32,458 bases of DNA from Crocinitomix sp. (GCA_013138735.1 WTCE01000131.1:1-32458), one strand, 5' to 3'; shown: positions 24,151 to 32,242, counted from the stretch's first letter. Notes: a model not told the origin generated them from the sequence alone. Translations and numbers: made by a program.

Positions 24151-25491
24151 TTACCGCTTTGTACCCCGTGGTTTTTGACCTCTAGTCTTAGGCTTTTTGT
24201 ATTTCGCTTTAATTTTTTCACGATACGATCCACCTTGGTTTTCTTTTGAGTTTTTGGCTTTTTTCTCGTGGGTTTCTTTTCTTACACCTTGTCGCGTAAC
24301 TTCGGGTAAATAATTTTTATCCGCCAAGTTGGGTTGCTCCTCTGGGGTGAAAATGGTCGAAATTTCAAGATCCTCTGGAAGATTAACCCGTGGGATTTTA
24401 TAATTCATTAAAGCTTCAATAGCTTCTTGGTATTCTTCTTCAACTTCATTTGTAAACGTAATTGAAATTCCTCTAGCCTCTGCTCGGCCAGTACGTCCAA
24501 TGCGGTGCAAATAATTTTCTGCAAAATCGGGTGTATCAAAATTGATTACATGTGTGATGTCATCAAAGTCAATTCCACGTGCAATTAAGTCGGTAGCAAC
24601 TAATATCCTATGTTCGCCTTTTTGAAAGCGTTCAATACTTCTAAGTCTGTAATTTTGCGATTTATTGGAGTGAATTACACCAATTTCGTTCGGGTGGTTC
24701 TCCGCAATTTTCTCTTCTAGACGATCGACTAATCTTTTGCTTTCTGCAAAAATCAATACCTTAACCATGCCTTCATCATTCGCTAATAAATGCTCTAAAA
24801 GGTTGATTTTGGTATGGAAATTTGGAACATGGTAAATGCGCTGTTCTATATTGTCAAGCGGCGTTCCTTCTGGAACAATTGTAAATTTGCGGGGAGCGTT
24901 AAAAAAGGCATCAATTACAGCATCTACATCTGTAGTCATAGTAGCCGAAAAAAGCAAGTTTTGTCTTCTTTCAGGAAGGATGTCCAAAAGGTTAGTTAAT
25001 TGCGTTCTAAATCCTAGGTTTAACATTTCGTCAACCTCGTCAATCACTAATTTTTGAATATTCTTTAAACGCAATACGCCAGATAAGGCTAAGTCTAATA
25101 AACGACCTGGGGTCGCTACTAGAATATCGCAACCGTCATAAACGTTTTGCTTTTGTGTATTGATATTAGTTCCACCATATGCCCCTTTAATTCGAACATT
25201 GATATAGGTTGAAAGTTTTTCGATTTCTCCCATTACCTGAACAACTAACTCACGAGTAGGTACTAAAACCAAAATGCGTGGGTGTTTTTGTTCAGAATAT
25301 TTAAGGTGTCTGAGGATCGGTAAAATATACGCGAAAGTCTTTCCAGTACCTGTTTGCGCAACACCTACTACATCCTTACCAGATAAAATAGTAGCGTATA
25401 CTTCACGCTGAATTGGAGTAGGGGTATCGTATCCCAAATCCTCCAAGGCATTCATTAAAGGTCTGCCTAAATTTAAATCTTCAAAAGTCAC
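24151..25491 (-). CDS. DEAD-box RNA helicase (RhlE-like)
   Basis: 446 residues starting at a GTG (25491) that gives MTFEDLNLGRPLMNALEDLG. Motifs appear in order: Q motif TPIQ (25-28), Walker A AQTGTGKT (45-52), Ia PTREL (78-82), Ib TPGR (127-130), motif II DEVD (151-154, a Val in place of the usual Ala), motif III SAT (182-184), and C-terminal ARGIDFDDITHVINFDTP with HRIGRTGRA. A Lys/Arg-rich tail of about 45 residues closes the protein and probably binds RNA. Such helicases unwind short duplexes in ribosome assembly, cold response or mRNA decay. Transcribed from its own -7 box. Confidence 0.93.
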   Translation of the reverse strand: MTFEDLNLGRPLMNALEDLGYDTPTPIQREVYATILSGKDVVGVAQTGTGKTFAYILPILRHLKYSEQKHPRILVLVPTRELVVQVMGEIEKLSTYINVRIKGAYGGTNINTQKQNVYDGCDILVATPGRLLDLALSGVLRLKNIQKLVIDEVDEMLNLGFRTQLTNLLDILPERRQNLLFSATMTTDVDAVIDAFFNAPRKFTIVPEGTPLDNIEQRIYHVPNFHTKINLLEHLLANDEGMVKVLIFAESKRLVDRLEEKIAENHPNEIGVIHSNKSQNYRLRSIERFQKGEHRILVATDLIARGIDFDDITHVINFDTPDFAENYLHRIGRTGRAEARGISITFTNEVEEEYQEAIEALMNYKIPRVNLPEDLEISTIFTPEEQPNLADKNYLPEVTRQGVRKETHEKKAKNSKENQGGSYREKIKAKYKKPKTRGQKPRGTKR

Positions 25492-25507
25492 AATTCACAA
25501 TTTTGCC

Positions 25508-25515
25508 CAAAGGTA
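25508..25515 (-). promoter_or_regulatory. Bacteroidota -7 box upstream of the DEAD-box helicase
   Basis: The minus strand reads TACCTTTG (TAnnTTTG), ending 16 nt before the GTG start at 25491. This supports that start. The -33 region shows no clear TTTG. Confidence 0.45.
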
Positions 25516-25537
25516 GTGTGAATATGCCAATGCGGGG

Positions 25538-26356
25538 CTATTTTATGAACTTTTCAGTAAATAACACACCGTTATCCAATCTGATTTCAATAAAATAAGT
25601 ACCAGCTTCTAAGTTAGAAACATCAATTCCTTCTGTCCAATTTTCGCTTGCGAGTTGAACCAATTGTCCAGAAATAGCATAAAAGTTGATTCCTTCAATT
25701 TGAACATCAATGGCTGTAGTAATGAATAATAGGTCACTTACTGGATTCGGATAAATGCTAATCATACTCGCATCCTCTTCCTCAATTCCGTCAACTGGTT
25801 CGTATTCTACAAAAAAGAAAAGTTCATTGTCATCATCATTCACATCATTCCATTCCCCAGCTACACCTAATGGCCATCCATTAACAGACATTGCGGCGCG
25901 ATCTTGTAAGTCTCCAAAATCATCTGGCTCATCTCCCCAATTATTATAAAGCCCCCCAACTGGTGTTCCATCCACGGCTCCTTCCCAAAATTGATCTCCT
26001 GTGTCGTCGTCATTTATATCCCAAATCCAAACGCCTTCTTCTGCACGATCGGTTCCGCCTAACCAAAGATAGGCACCTCCACCGCCATCAGGTGCAATTG
26101 TTTCTGATGGAATTACATCAAAGGTTGAAATGGCATCAAAAAGAGCGGTGTTTTCCTCTTCCGAATCAATTCTTACCAAAGCACCACCTCTTTCTAATGC
26201 ACATTCGGCGGCATCAGGCCAGTTTTTGTTTTCCTTAATTAATTCATAGGTTTTCCCATCAAATGTAAATTCGAAAACATTGGCTTCGTCCACGCATTGC
26301 GCATTGACAGTGTTAACTATTATTAGTGTTGCGAGTGTGAGGATTCCTTTTTTCAT
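25538..26356 (-). CDS. C-type lectin-like secreted protein with T9SS type A sorting domain
   Basis: 272 residues. The signal peptide ends near residue 19 (NTVNAQ). A C-type lectin-like domain spans about 25-185: YELIKENKNWPDAAECALER, GGALVRIDSEEENTALFDAI, WLGGTDRAEEGVWIWDIN, NNWGDEPDDFG and a closing GEWNDVNDDDN. The WND motif and acidic loops could hold Ca2+. Residues about 198-272 are a type A sorting domain (ISIYPNPVSDLLFITTA ... LEAGTYFIEIRLDNGVLFTEKFIK). Binding of carbohydrate or other ligands at the surface is a reasonable inference. Monocistronic with its own -7 box. Confidence 0.87.
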   Translation of the reverse strand: MKKGILTLATLIIVNTVNAQCVDEANVFEFTFDGKTYELIKENKNWPDAAECALERGGALVRIDSEEENTALFDAISTFDVIPSETIAPDGGGGAYLWLGGTDRAEEGVWIWDINDDDTGDQFWEGAVDGTPVGGLYNNWGDEPDDFGDLQDRAAMSVNGWPLGVAGEWNDVNDDDNELFFFVEYEPVDGIEEEDASMISIYPNPVSDLLFITTAIDVQIEGINFYAISGQLVQLASENWTEGIDVSNLEAGTYFIEIRLDNGVLFTEKFIK

Positions 26357-26375
26357 TGCTTTCAGTTTAGCTACT

Positions 26376-26383
26376 CAAATATA
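26376..26383 (-). promoter_or_regulatory. Bacteroidota -7 box upstream of the C-type lectin gene
   Basis: The minus strand reads TATATTTG (TAnnTTTG), ending 19 nt before the ATG. No -33 box is apparent. Confidence 0.4.
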
Positions 26384-26616
26384 AGAGATATTGCTGAATC
26401 GGGATCGAAATTTCAGATTCCAAACCCAATATTAAAGACGTTTTATGAGAATATTTGATCTAATTAATTAACAATGAAAAATTTTAATGTTAAAAATAGA
26501 ATCGATAAAATACTCTATTAATTCAATAGATTACTAGGTTCCTGAGGTGACAACAGTGTTAACTTTCTGATTGTATTTAAAATAGATTTTTGTTTTAGAA
26601 TAAAAAAAATTATCTT

Positions 26617-26640
26617 CATAGGTATAAACTGCTACCTATG
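26617..26640 (+). promoter_or_regulatory. Hairpin covering the start codon of the 26638 gene
   Basis: CATAGGTA (26617-26624) and TACCTATG (26633-26640) are a perfect 8-bp inverted repeat with an 8-nt loop. The last three bases of the right arm are the ATG of the T9SS cargo gene. In the mRNA this stem would hide the start codon and the usual ribosome contact region. Confidence 0.45.
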
Positions 26641-28614
26641 AAATCAATTTTAACTCTTTTTATCCTCTTTTTTACGCTTTCTCCATTTGCACAAGATGGT
26701 TCTCATAACTGGACAGTCCAAATGTGGGCAGAGGTGAATGATGATCCTGCTTCAATTACATTGAAATGGTTACCCAATGCACTTGGGGGAGAAACTTTCT
26801 TCATTTGGAAAAAGGAAAAAGGAACCGTAGGTTGGGGAACAAGTATGGGAAGTGTAGCGGCCGGGGCAACGTTAGAATTCACGGATACAGATATCTTTAT
26901 TGGTCGTTCTTATGAATATATGATTCAGTTGCGAACAGGTGGATCAATAAATGCATGGGGTTATATCAATACAGGAATACAAACAACCTTGAATCCTAAT
27001 AAAGGAGATTTACTGTTATTAGTTGATGAACGTCACGCAGATGCTTTGGCTGATGAGATTGATATTCTTGAATATGATATGTACACAGATGGTTGGATGG
27101 TGACGACCGTTATTGTTGATTCTACGAGCACTCCACCAGAAGTAAAAGATCAAATTCTAGCGCAATATGCGTCCTTAAATCATTTGGTAGGGCTTTATAT
27201 TCTAGGTCACGTGGCCGTGCCTTATTCTGGAGATTTATATCCTGATTATTTGTATTATCACCGTGGTGCTTGGCCAGCTGATGTCTATTATGCAGACATG
27301 TTTGGTGAATGGACCGATACGGATATTACAAGAGAAACGGCAATAGATCCTAGAAATGACAATGTGCCGGGTGATGGCAAGTTTGATCAAAGTATTGTTC
27401 CTTCTCAAGTTACTTTACAAATGAGTAGGGTAGATTTTTATAATTTAAATGATTTTGCTGAGAGCGAAGAAGACTTGATGCGCAATTATTTAAACAAAGC
27501 GCATGAGTTTAAAATGGCTGAATATATTCCAACCGAAAGAGGTTTGTTTGACCAAGGTGATTTGGCTTATTCCTTAGAAGGATATTCTCAAAGTGCCATT
27601 CGAAATTTTACTGGTTTTTTCGGTCCAGATGAGGTGCACGAATTAGATTATTGGACCACATTAAATAGTGGAGATGATTATTTATGGTCGTACGGGTCTG
27701 GAGATGGAACATATTCATTAGCCAATGGTCTTAACGGAGGTTCGGCTTTAACGAGTGACCATATGGCAGTCGGGTTTAATGAATCCACTTTCACCATGTT
27801 TTATGGTAATAATTTTGGCGATTGGGATACACCAAACAATTTATTGCGTTCCTCAATTGCACTAGGTAGAACATTGACCTGCTCATGGGCAGGACGTCCA
27901 AACTGGCATTATCAACATATGGCTTTAGGAGAAAATATTGGTTATTCGGCTCAAGCTTCGCAAGATTTATATTCCGATTATTTTTCGTTAACCGTTGGTG
28001 GTGGAGCCGTTGTAACTTATGAAGGTGTGCACGTAGCGCAATTAGGCGATCCAACAGTTAGAATGTATTATGTTGCTCCTCCAGGAGTTGTTGCAGCTGC
28101 ATCAGATGCCGAAAACACAATAATCAATTGGGCAGCTAGTACTGATGGAACTGTTGATGGTTACAATGTTTATCGCCGATTAGAAGCTGGTTTATGGACG
28201 AAAGTTAATTCTGAAATAATTGAAGAAACTACCTATACAGATATGTCGGTTCCAGATGCGGGTGTTTACATTTATATGGTAAAAGCCGTCAAGTTAAAAT
28301 CTAATGCTAGCGGCAGCTTTTATAATGAAAGCCATGGTCGCGAAACTACAGTTGAATTCTTTTCGGGCATAGCAGAACAACAACCAGTTGAACTCAACGT
28401 TTTCCCTAATCCTAATGACGGTAACTTCCAAGTTATTGCCACGCAAATGATAGATGCCTTGCGCGTTTATTCTGCCGACGGTCAATTGGTTTACCAAGCA
28501 CAGCCACAAGCCTTGCAAATGCAAATTGAGCTGAGCAATTTAAGTCACGGTATTTACGTGCTTGAAATGGATGTGAACGGTGAGACGCATGTGGAGAGGT
28601 TAGTAGTGAAGTAG
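26638..28614 (+). CDS. Large secreted protein with caspase/gingipain-like core, FnIII domain and T9SS type A domain
   Basis: 658 residues. Signal peptide 1-19 (ends PFAQ). An N-terminal beta domain (22-118) precedes a Rossmann-like core (122-475): GDLLLLVDERHADALADEI, LYILGHVAVPYSG, RGAWPADVYYADMFGEWTD, PGDGKFDQS, FYGNNFGDWDTPNNLLRSS, CSWAGRPNWHYQHMALGENI and AQLGDPTVRM. I recall this signature from uncharacterised secreted proteins of Bacteroidota and Planctomycetes related in layout to C25 (gingipain-like) peptidases. The usual catalytic His-Gly and Cys positions are not evident; YGSGDG and FYGNNFGDWD occupy those places, so peptidase activity is uncertain. A fibronectin III domain follows (about 478-570), then the sorting domain (LNVFPNPNDGNFQVIA ... 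LSHGIYVLEMDVNGETHVERLVVK). Role unknown. Confidence 0.82.
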   Translation: MKSILTLFILFFTLSPFAQDGSHNWTVQMWAEVNDDPASITLKWLPNALGGETFFIWKKEKGTVGWGTSMGSVAAGATLEFTDTDIFIGRSYEYMIQLRTGGSINAWGYINTGIQTTLNPNKGDLLLLVDERHADALADEIDILEYDMYTDGWMVTTVIVDSTSTPPEVKDQILAQYASLNHLVGLYILGHVAVPYSGDLYPDYLYYHRGAWPADVYYADMFGEWTDTDITRETAIDPRNDNVPGDGKFDQSIVPSQVTLQMSRVDFYNLNDFAESEEDLMRNYLNKAHEFKMAEYIPTERGLFDQGDLAYSLEGYSQSAIRNFTGFFGPDEVHELDYWTTLNSGDDYLWSYGSGDGTYSLANGLNGGSALTSDHMAVGFNESTFTMFYGNNFGDWDTPNNLLRSSIALGRTLTCSWAGRPNWHYQHMALGENIGYSAQASQDLYSDYFSLTVGGGAVVTYEGVHVAQLGDPTVRMYYVAPPGVVAAASDAENTIINWAASTDGTVDGYNVYRRLEAGLWTKVNSEIIEETTYTDMSVPDAGVYIYMVKAVKLKSNASGSFYNESHGRETTVEFFSGIAEQQPVELNVFPNPNDGNFQVIATQMIDALRVYSADGQLVYQAQPQALQMQIELSNLSHGIYVLEMDVNGETHVERLVVK

Positions 28615-28650
28615 TAACGAGTCATAAATGTCATTTTAAATGGTGCACAG

Positions 28651-28671
28651 ATAACTAGATTATTTAGTTAT
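28651..28671 (+). terminator. Possible weak terminator after the 26638 gene
   Basis: ATAACTA (28651-28657) and TAGTTAT (28665-28671) form a perfect 7-bp A/T-rich stem with a 7-nt loop, 36 nt after the stop. The stem has little GC and only a short T-run follows. Confidence 0.3.
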
Positions 28672-28693
28672 ATTTCACAATATTCCGACTGAA

Positions 28694-28795
28694 ATGAGGC
28701 TACGTTTATTCCATCTTTTTTTATTAGTTAGCATAACAGGTTTTGGACAAAGAGATGTCGAACAAATATCTCCTAAAGAAAAATCGGATGGGTAA
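28694..28795 (+). pseudogene. N-terminal signal-peptide fragment of a frameshifted membrane protein
   Basis: 33 codons. A signal peptide (MRLRLFHLFLLVSITGFGQ) is followed by RDVEQISPKEK and then a stop in SDG. The run of five A at 28779-28783 (GAAAAATCGG) is where the frame breaks. With one more A the reading continues KEKIGWVIAWPTCLIIAFMY straight into the next frame (28828-29067). This piece and the next are best seen as one gene. Confidence 0.55.
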
Positions 28796-28827
28796 TTGCG
28801 TGGCCTACTTGTTTAATTATCGCTTTT

Positions 28828-29067
28828 ATGTATACAATGATGCTGACATTTCGGGACTACTATACCATGCAAGTACAATTTGATAGCAAGTGGTTTAAGT
28901 GGTTTTTTATAGCATTAGTTATGTATCTGTCAACAATAATTATGTTGCTTCCTCGATCCTGGAAAGGTTATAATATCAATTGGCTTGATGTTTCCATTTC
29001 CATGGCGCTAGTCGTTTTGTTAATAGTCGACAATTCACGTTATTTTGATTGGTTATTTATCTCCTAA
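28828..29067 (+). CDS. Small membrane protein (C-terminal part of the frameshifted gene)
   Basis: 79 residues from the first ATG in this frame, with hydrophobic segments at about 23-42 (KWFFIALVMYLSTIIMLL) and 53-70 (WLDVSISMALVVLLIVD). The frame stays open upstream to 28777, and the extension (GWVIAWPTCLIIAFMY) looks like another membrane helix. The full protein was probably about 120 residues with a signal peptide and three helices, joined across the A5 tract at 28779-28783. The family is not recognised. It lies 32 nt before the Nudix gene and may share its transcript. Confidence 0.5.
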   Translation: MYTMMLTFRDYYTMQVQFDSKWFKWFFIALVMYLSTIIMLLPRSWKGYNINWLDVSISMALVVLLIVDNSRYFDWLFIS

Positions 29068-29099
29068 GAGTAGCTTTGAAATAATTAAATTTTGAAAAT

Positions 29100-29678
29100 A
29101 TGAAGTATGAAATATTAAAAGAGGAATTTGTCTTTGACGATTTTTTCAAAATAAAAAAGGCGAAAATCAAACATGAGTCGTTTAATTCTAAACCGATTGA
29201 AGTTGAAAGGCTGTGCTTTGAAAGAGGAGATTCTGTTGCAATTCTGATTTATGAGAAGGATACTGATTCCTTATTATTTACAAATCAATTCAGATATCCA
29301 ATCCTAAAAGAAAAAAACGGGTGGATTCTTGAATTGACTGCAGGATCTATTGAAGAAGGGGAGGACGGAGCAGAAACTGCTAAAAGGGAGGTTGAAGAAG
29401 AAATTGGCTATCAAGTTGATGAACTTGAATTTATCAATTCTTTTTTCGTTTCTCCCGGAGGTACATCTGAAAGAATTATGCTTTATTATTCAGAAGTAAA
29501 TTCGGCGAACAAAACGGCTGATGGCGGAGGAGTGAAATATGAAATGGAAGATATTCAATTGGTGAAAATAAAGAGAAAAGGAGTGATTGAGCAATTGAAA
29601 AATAATCAGTTGCGAGATGCAAAAACGATAATTGGCATTCAATGGTTTTTGTTGAATAAGGATCGTGAAAGCGCATGA
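29100..29678 (+). CDS. Nudix hydrolase (ADP-ribose / nucleotide-sugar pyrophosphatase type)
   Basis: 192 residues. A complete Nudix box (G-x5-E-x7-R-E-U-x-E-E-x-G-U) lies at residues 82-104 (GSIEEGEDGAETAK then REVEEEIGY), with catalytic Mg2+ held by the REVEEE glutamates. The upstream TNQFRYPI and downstream FVSPGGTSERIMLYY fit the ADP-ribose pyrophosphatase / GDP-mannose hydrolase (NudF/NudK-like) branch. The reaction would cleave a nucleoside diphosphate linked to a sugar; the exact substrate is not shown. Cytoplasmic. The stop codon lies inside the left arm of a long inverted repeat. Confidence 0.88.
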   Translation: MKYEILKEEFVFDDFFKIKKAKIKHESFNSKPIEVERLCFERGDSVAILIYEKDTDSLLFTNQFRYPILKEKNGWILELTAGSIEEGEDGAETAKREVEEEIGYQVDELEFINSFFVSPGGTSERIMLYYSEVNSANKTADGGGVKYEMEDIQLVKIKRKGVIEQLKNNQLRDAKTIIGIQWFLLNKDRESA

Positions 29679-29739
29679 AATAGCTACATATTCAGTGAAT
29701 GCCACAGTTAAAGCGTTCAAAACTGAATTTTTCATGCGC
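29671..29739. repeat. Long nested inverted repeat at the end of the Nudix gene
   Basis: GCGCATGAAA (29671-29680) pairs perfectly with TTTCATGCGC (29730-29739). Inside, TTCAGT (29691-29696) pairs with ACTGAA (29722-29727). A separate stem follows: AAAAGTC (29750-29756) with GACTTTT (29772-29778). The convergent gap of 122 nt is thus mostly palindromic. It may work as a terminator region or be a remnant of a small mobile repeat. Confidence 0.45.
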
Positions 29740-29800
29740 ATCTGAATCCAAAAGTCGGAGCTTTGTTTAATGACTTTTCCTGTTAATCCTGACAATTTAT

Positions 29801-30967
29801 TTAACGCTGTATTTGATTAATATCCAAATTAATCTCATCATTACTCAACTGCAATAATTGTTGATCTTCTTGCGCTTCTTGTTTGGTTTTGTCGATTTTC
29901 ATGTAGTTTTTATGAATCCACTGATTCTCGTCATTGTCAACCGTAGAGAAAATAATATTTCCAGCTTCATTTTCAAAGACATTTAAATCTGTCGCTTTAT
30001 TCAATGACTTTGAATCTGGATTCTCAGCCTGCTCATTGATTGCTTTCATAAAAGTACTTACTCCATTTACAGTTGCAAACTCGAATTTTTCCTCCAGTTT
30101 ATCCGATATTGCTTCAATCACTAGCGATTCAGCAATTCTTTCCCAATTTTGTTCAAATAATTGGCGGTTGTTGTAAATATCAACTCCGTAAATTTCACCA
30201 TTAATTGCATATGCAAATCCAACTGCGTTGGGATGATCCTTTAATAGATCTATCAAAATTGCTTGCATTTCAGTTTTCGCTTTTTCTAATTCTTCACTTT
30301 CTAGTGTTAGCTGTAAGCTTGTAGTCGAACGCTCATCAGTTACTTCAACATCATGACCATTCATCATACCAACATTGTAATTGAGCTCTTGTTGCTCTTG
30401 TGCGACATTTGCCCAAACTTTCGATTGATCATTGTCGTATTTTGCGGCTAATCTGAGATCTTTAGACGATAGCATTTTTGTGGTGCTATTGAAATTATCG
30501 ACATCCTCAGTTCCTCGTGCCTGCCAGCGTCCGCTTTCAACACAAAAACTTTGTAGTGCAACGTCTTTAGCATTTGGCGGAATTATCATGTCATAAGCCA
30601 TTGTGCGATCTTGCTTTCCGCCTTTTACAATGTCACCGGAATGAATGAAGATATAGGCGTCACTTTCATTATCAATCGACAATTCATTAACCGATCCTGT
30701 TTCTTTAACCGTGACCATGTTCTCTTCCATTGCCGAAGAAAGGGTAACGTAGTTCTTGTCGCCTAACATTTCTTGTCCTTCAATTAAAAATACCTGCAAA
30801 TTTCCAGTAGAAACTGACGGTAGTATCGTAAATTCTCCCAAATCAATAGGTACCTCGTCTGAAAATGTTTGAGAATTAGTTGTGCTGGGTTCACCTGCCC
30901 ATTGGTAGGTGAAGAATCCAATACAAGTGGCAAATGCCACGATAGATGCGATTTTAAAGCCGTTCAT
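29801..30967 (-). CDS. DUF6569/ARPP-1-like secreted or membrane-anchored protein
   Basis: 388 residues. The first 20 residues are hydrophobic (signal peptide or anchor). The conserved core includes FLIEGQEML (60-68), the stretch YIFIHSGDIVKGGKQDRTMA (105-124), DMIIPP and QSFCVESGRWQARG (139-152), then KVWANVAQEQQELNY. This matches my recollection of the ARPP-1/DUF6569 domain, of unknown biochemical role, usually secreted in Bacteroidota. The C-terminal 90 residues are acidic and Asn/Gln-rich. Monocistronic and convergent with the Nudix gene. Confidence 0.65.
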   Translation of the reverse strand: MNGFKIASIVAFATCIGFFTYQWAGEPSTTNSQTFSDEVPIDLGEFTILPSVSTGNLQVFLIEGQEMLGDKNYVTLSSAMEENMVTVKETGSVNELSIDNESDAYIFIHSGDIVKGGKQDRTMAYDMIIPPNAKDVALQSFCVESGRWQARGTEDVDNFNSTTKMLSSKDLRLAAKYDNDQSKVWANVAQEQQELNYNVGMMNGHDVEVTDERSTTSLQLTLESEELEKAKTEMQAILIDLLKDHPNAVGFAYAINGEIYGVDIYNNRQLFEQNWERIAESLVIEAISDKLEEKFEFATVNGVSTFMKAINEQAENPDSKSLNKATDLNVFENEAGNIIFSTVDNDENQWIHKNYMKIDKTKQEAQEDQQLLQLSNDEINLDINQIQR

Positions 30968-31347
30968 AATTTTATGAGTTTTTCTAAAGGTATGTCAATA
31001 GTGATCTTATTAAAAGCTAGAACGAGTTTGCGTTGAGCTTGAATGAGTGAAGAATGTATTTGACTGAGGGAAAGAGTTGAGTTTTGGGTCTGGAGTGTAG
31101 GTTTTGTGCAAGAGGTTTATTGGTTGAAATGAATCTGTCGTTCACAACAGATTCAACTTTAGAAAACGATTTATTACTTTTTATTTTAAGCGTTTAATTC
31201 AATTGATTTTAGTTTCAATAAGCAGATTTATTATTATATTTAAGTAAGATGATTAATTCAAATTATTGATTTTTTTATTGGGTTAGGATATTAATTTTAT
31301 AAAAGCAATAAGGGCTATGATTTTTTGCAGCCTATAAAAACTGAAAA
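30968..31347. other. 380-nt intergenic region without a gene
   Basis: An AT-rich divergent region between the DUF6569-like gene and the DUF2971-like gene. The only structure I see is a 9-bp inverted repeat, TGAATCTGT (31130-31138) and ACAGATTCA (31147-31155), with an 8-nt spacer. It could be an operator or a hairpin. No convincing ORF, RNA gene or promoter consensus was found. Confidence 0.5.
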
Positions 31348-32124
31348 ATGCCAATTGAAAGATATTCAGATACTTCGCCAATATTTTATGAACCAGAAGA
31401 GTCTATTAAGTTTGCTAGATACGTAAATATCACGAAATTTCTTTCTCTCCTAAAGGATCAGCAATTATTCTTTTGTCGCCTTGATAAATTAGAAGACAAG
31501 TTTGAAGGAACTATGCCTAAAATATCTAGAAAAGAACTCATTAATTCATATAGATATTTAAGAGATGTTAGAAAATTCTTTAGTGTGCCAATGACAGATA
31601 AAATAATTGAGGAAAAAGTAGAAGAAGAATTTGAGTTTAGGGAAAAAATAAAGTCAATTAGATGCATTAATTGTTGGAATGAGTTCAAAGGTGAATCTTA
31701 TGCTTTATGGAAAATATACTCCGATCTTAACCAAGGAATAATGATTAAATCTTCCTTCAATAGAGTCATTAGTGCATTTAAAGAATCAAAAGAAAAAATT
31801 TATTGTAGTAAAGTTAAGTATATAGACTATAATATAGACTCTATAGATATTGGGAATATTATGACGCCGCTTATCCATAAACACAAAGCTTATGCATACG
31901 AGGAAGAAATTCGTCTTATTCATGAAGTTTCTAATGTGAGATGGAAACATGATTGGGAAAATGAGAAGCATGAAAAGGGAGTAAAGATTAATGTCAACCT
32001 CCAAGAATTAATTAGCGAAATCGTAATTAGTCCCTTTTCCCCAGATTGGTTTATTGAATTGATTGAGGATATTCTCAATAAATATTCGATAAAATGTAAC
32101 CTTGTAAGTTCGGAATTAAAATAA
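31348..32124 (+). CDS. DUF2971-like protein
   Basis: 258 residues, soluble, very Lys/Ile/Glu-rich. Family-like landmarks are KFARYVNITKFLSLLKDQQL (21-40), LFFCRLDKLEDKFEGTMP (40-57), CWNEFKGESYALWKIYSD (109-126) with GIMIKSSF (130-137), a VKYIDY strand (156-161) and HKAYAYEEEIRLI (179-191). This resembles DUF2971, a domain of unknown function that turns up in accessory and defence-like loci; that association is general knowledge, not shown here. The gene is more A/T-rich than the core genes to its left and stands alone, which suggests acquisition. A possible small membrane peptide gene follows. Confidence 0.72.
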   Translation: MPIERYSDTSPIFYEPEESIKFARYVNITKFLSLLKDQQLFFCRLDKLEDKFEGTMPKISRKELINSYRYLRDVRKFFSVPMTDKIIEEKVEEEFEFREKIKSIRCINCWNEFKGESYALWKIYSDLNQGIMIKSSFNRVISAFKESKEKIYCSKVKYIDYNIDSIDIGNIMTPLIHKHKAYAYEEEIRLIHEVSNVRWKHDWENEKHEKGVKINVNLQELISEIVISPFSPDWFIELIEDILNKYSIKCNLVSSELK

Positions 32125-32171
32125 TGTACTGCAACTCATATAATATTTCCAACGTTACCGTGCGATTTAAA

Positions 32172-32242
32172 TACCTGAATACGCCTAGTCCATTAAAATT
32201 GAAACATGAGTTCTAAATAATAATCTATGCTAGATTCAGGTA
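32172..32242. repeat. Spaced inverted repeat downstream of the DUF2971-like gene
   Basis: TACCTGAAT (32172-32180) and ATTCAGGTA (32234-32242) are a perfect 9-bp inverted pair with 53 nt between them, each bordered on its inner side by CTAG. The right arm lies inside the start of the small ORF at 32227. It could be the end of a cassette or a binding site. Confidence 0.35.

Noticed and set aside
25891-26238. 115-codon plus-strand ORF inside the C-type lectin gene
   Set aside because: His/Leu/Arg-rich translation typical of a shadow frame; the opposite strand carries the lectin domain.
31130-31155. Inverted repeat as a terminator
   Set aside because: It lies upstream of both flanking divergent genes and has no T-run; it is noted only within the intergenic entry.
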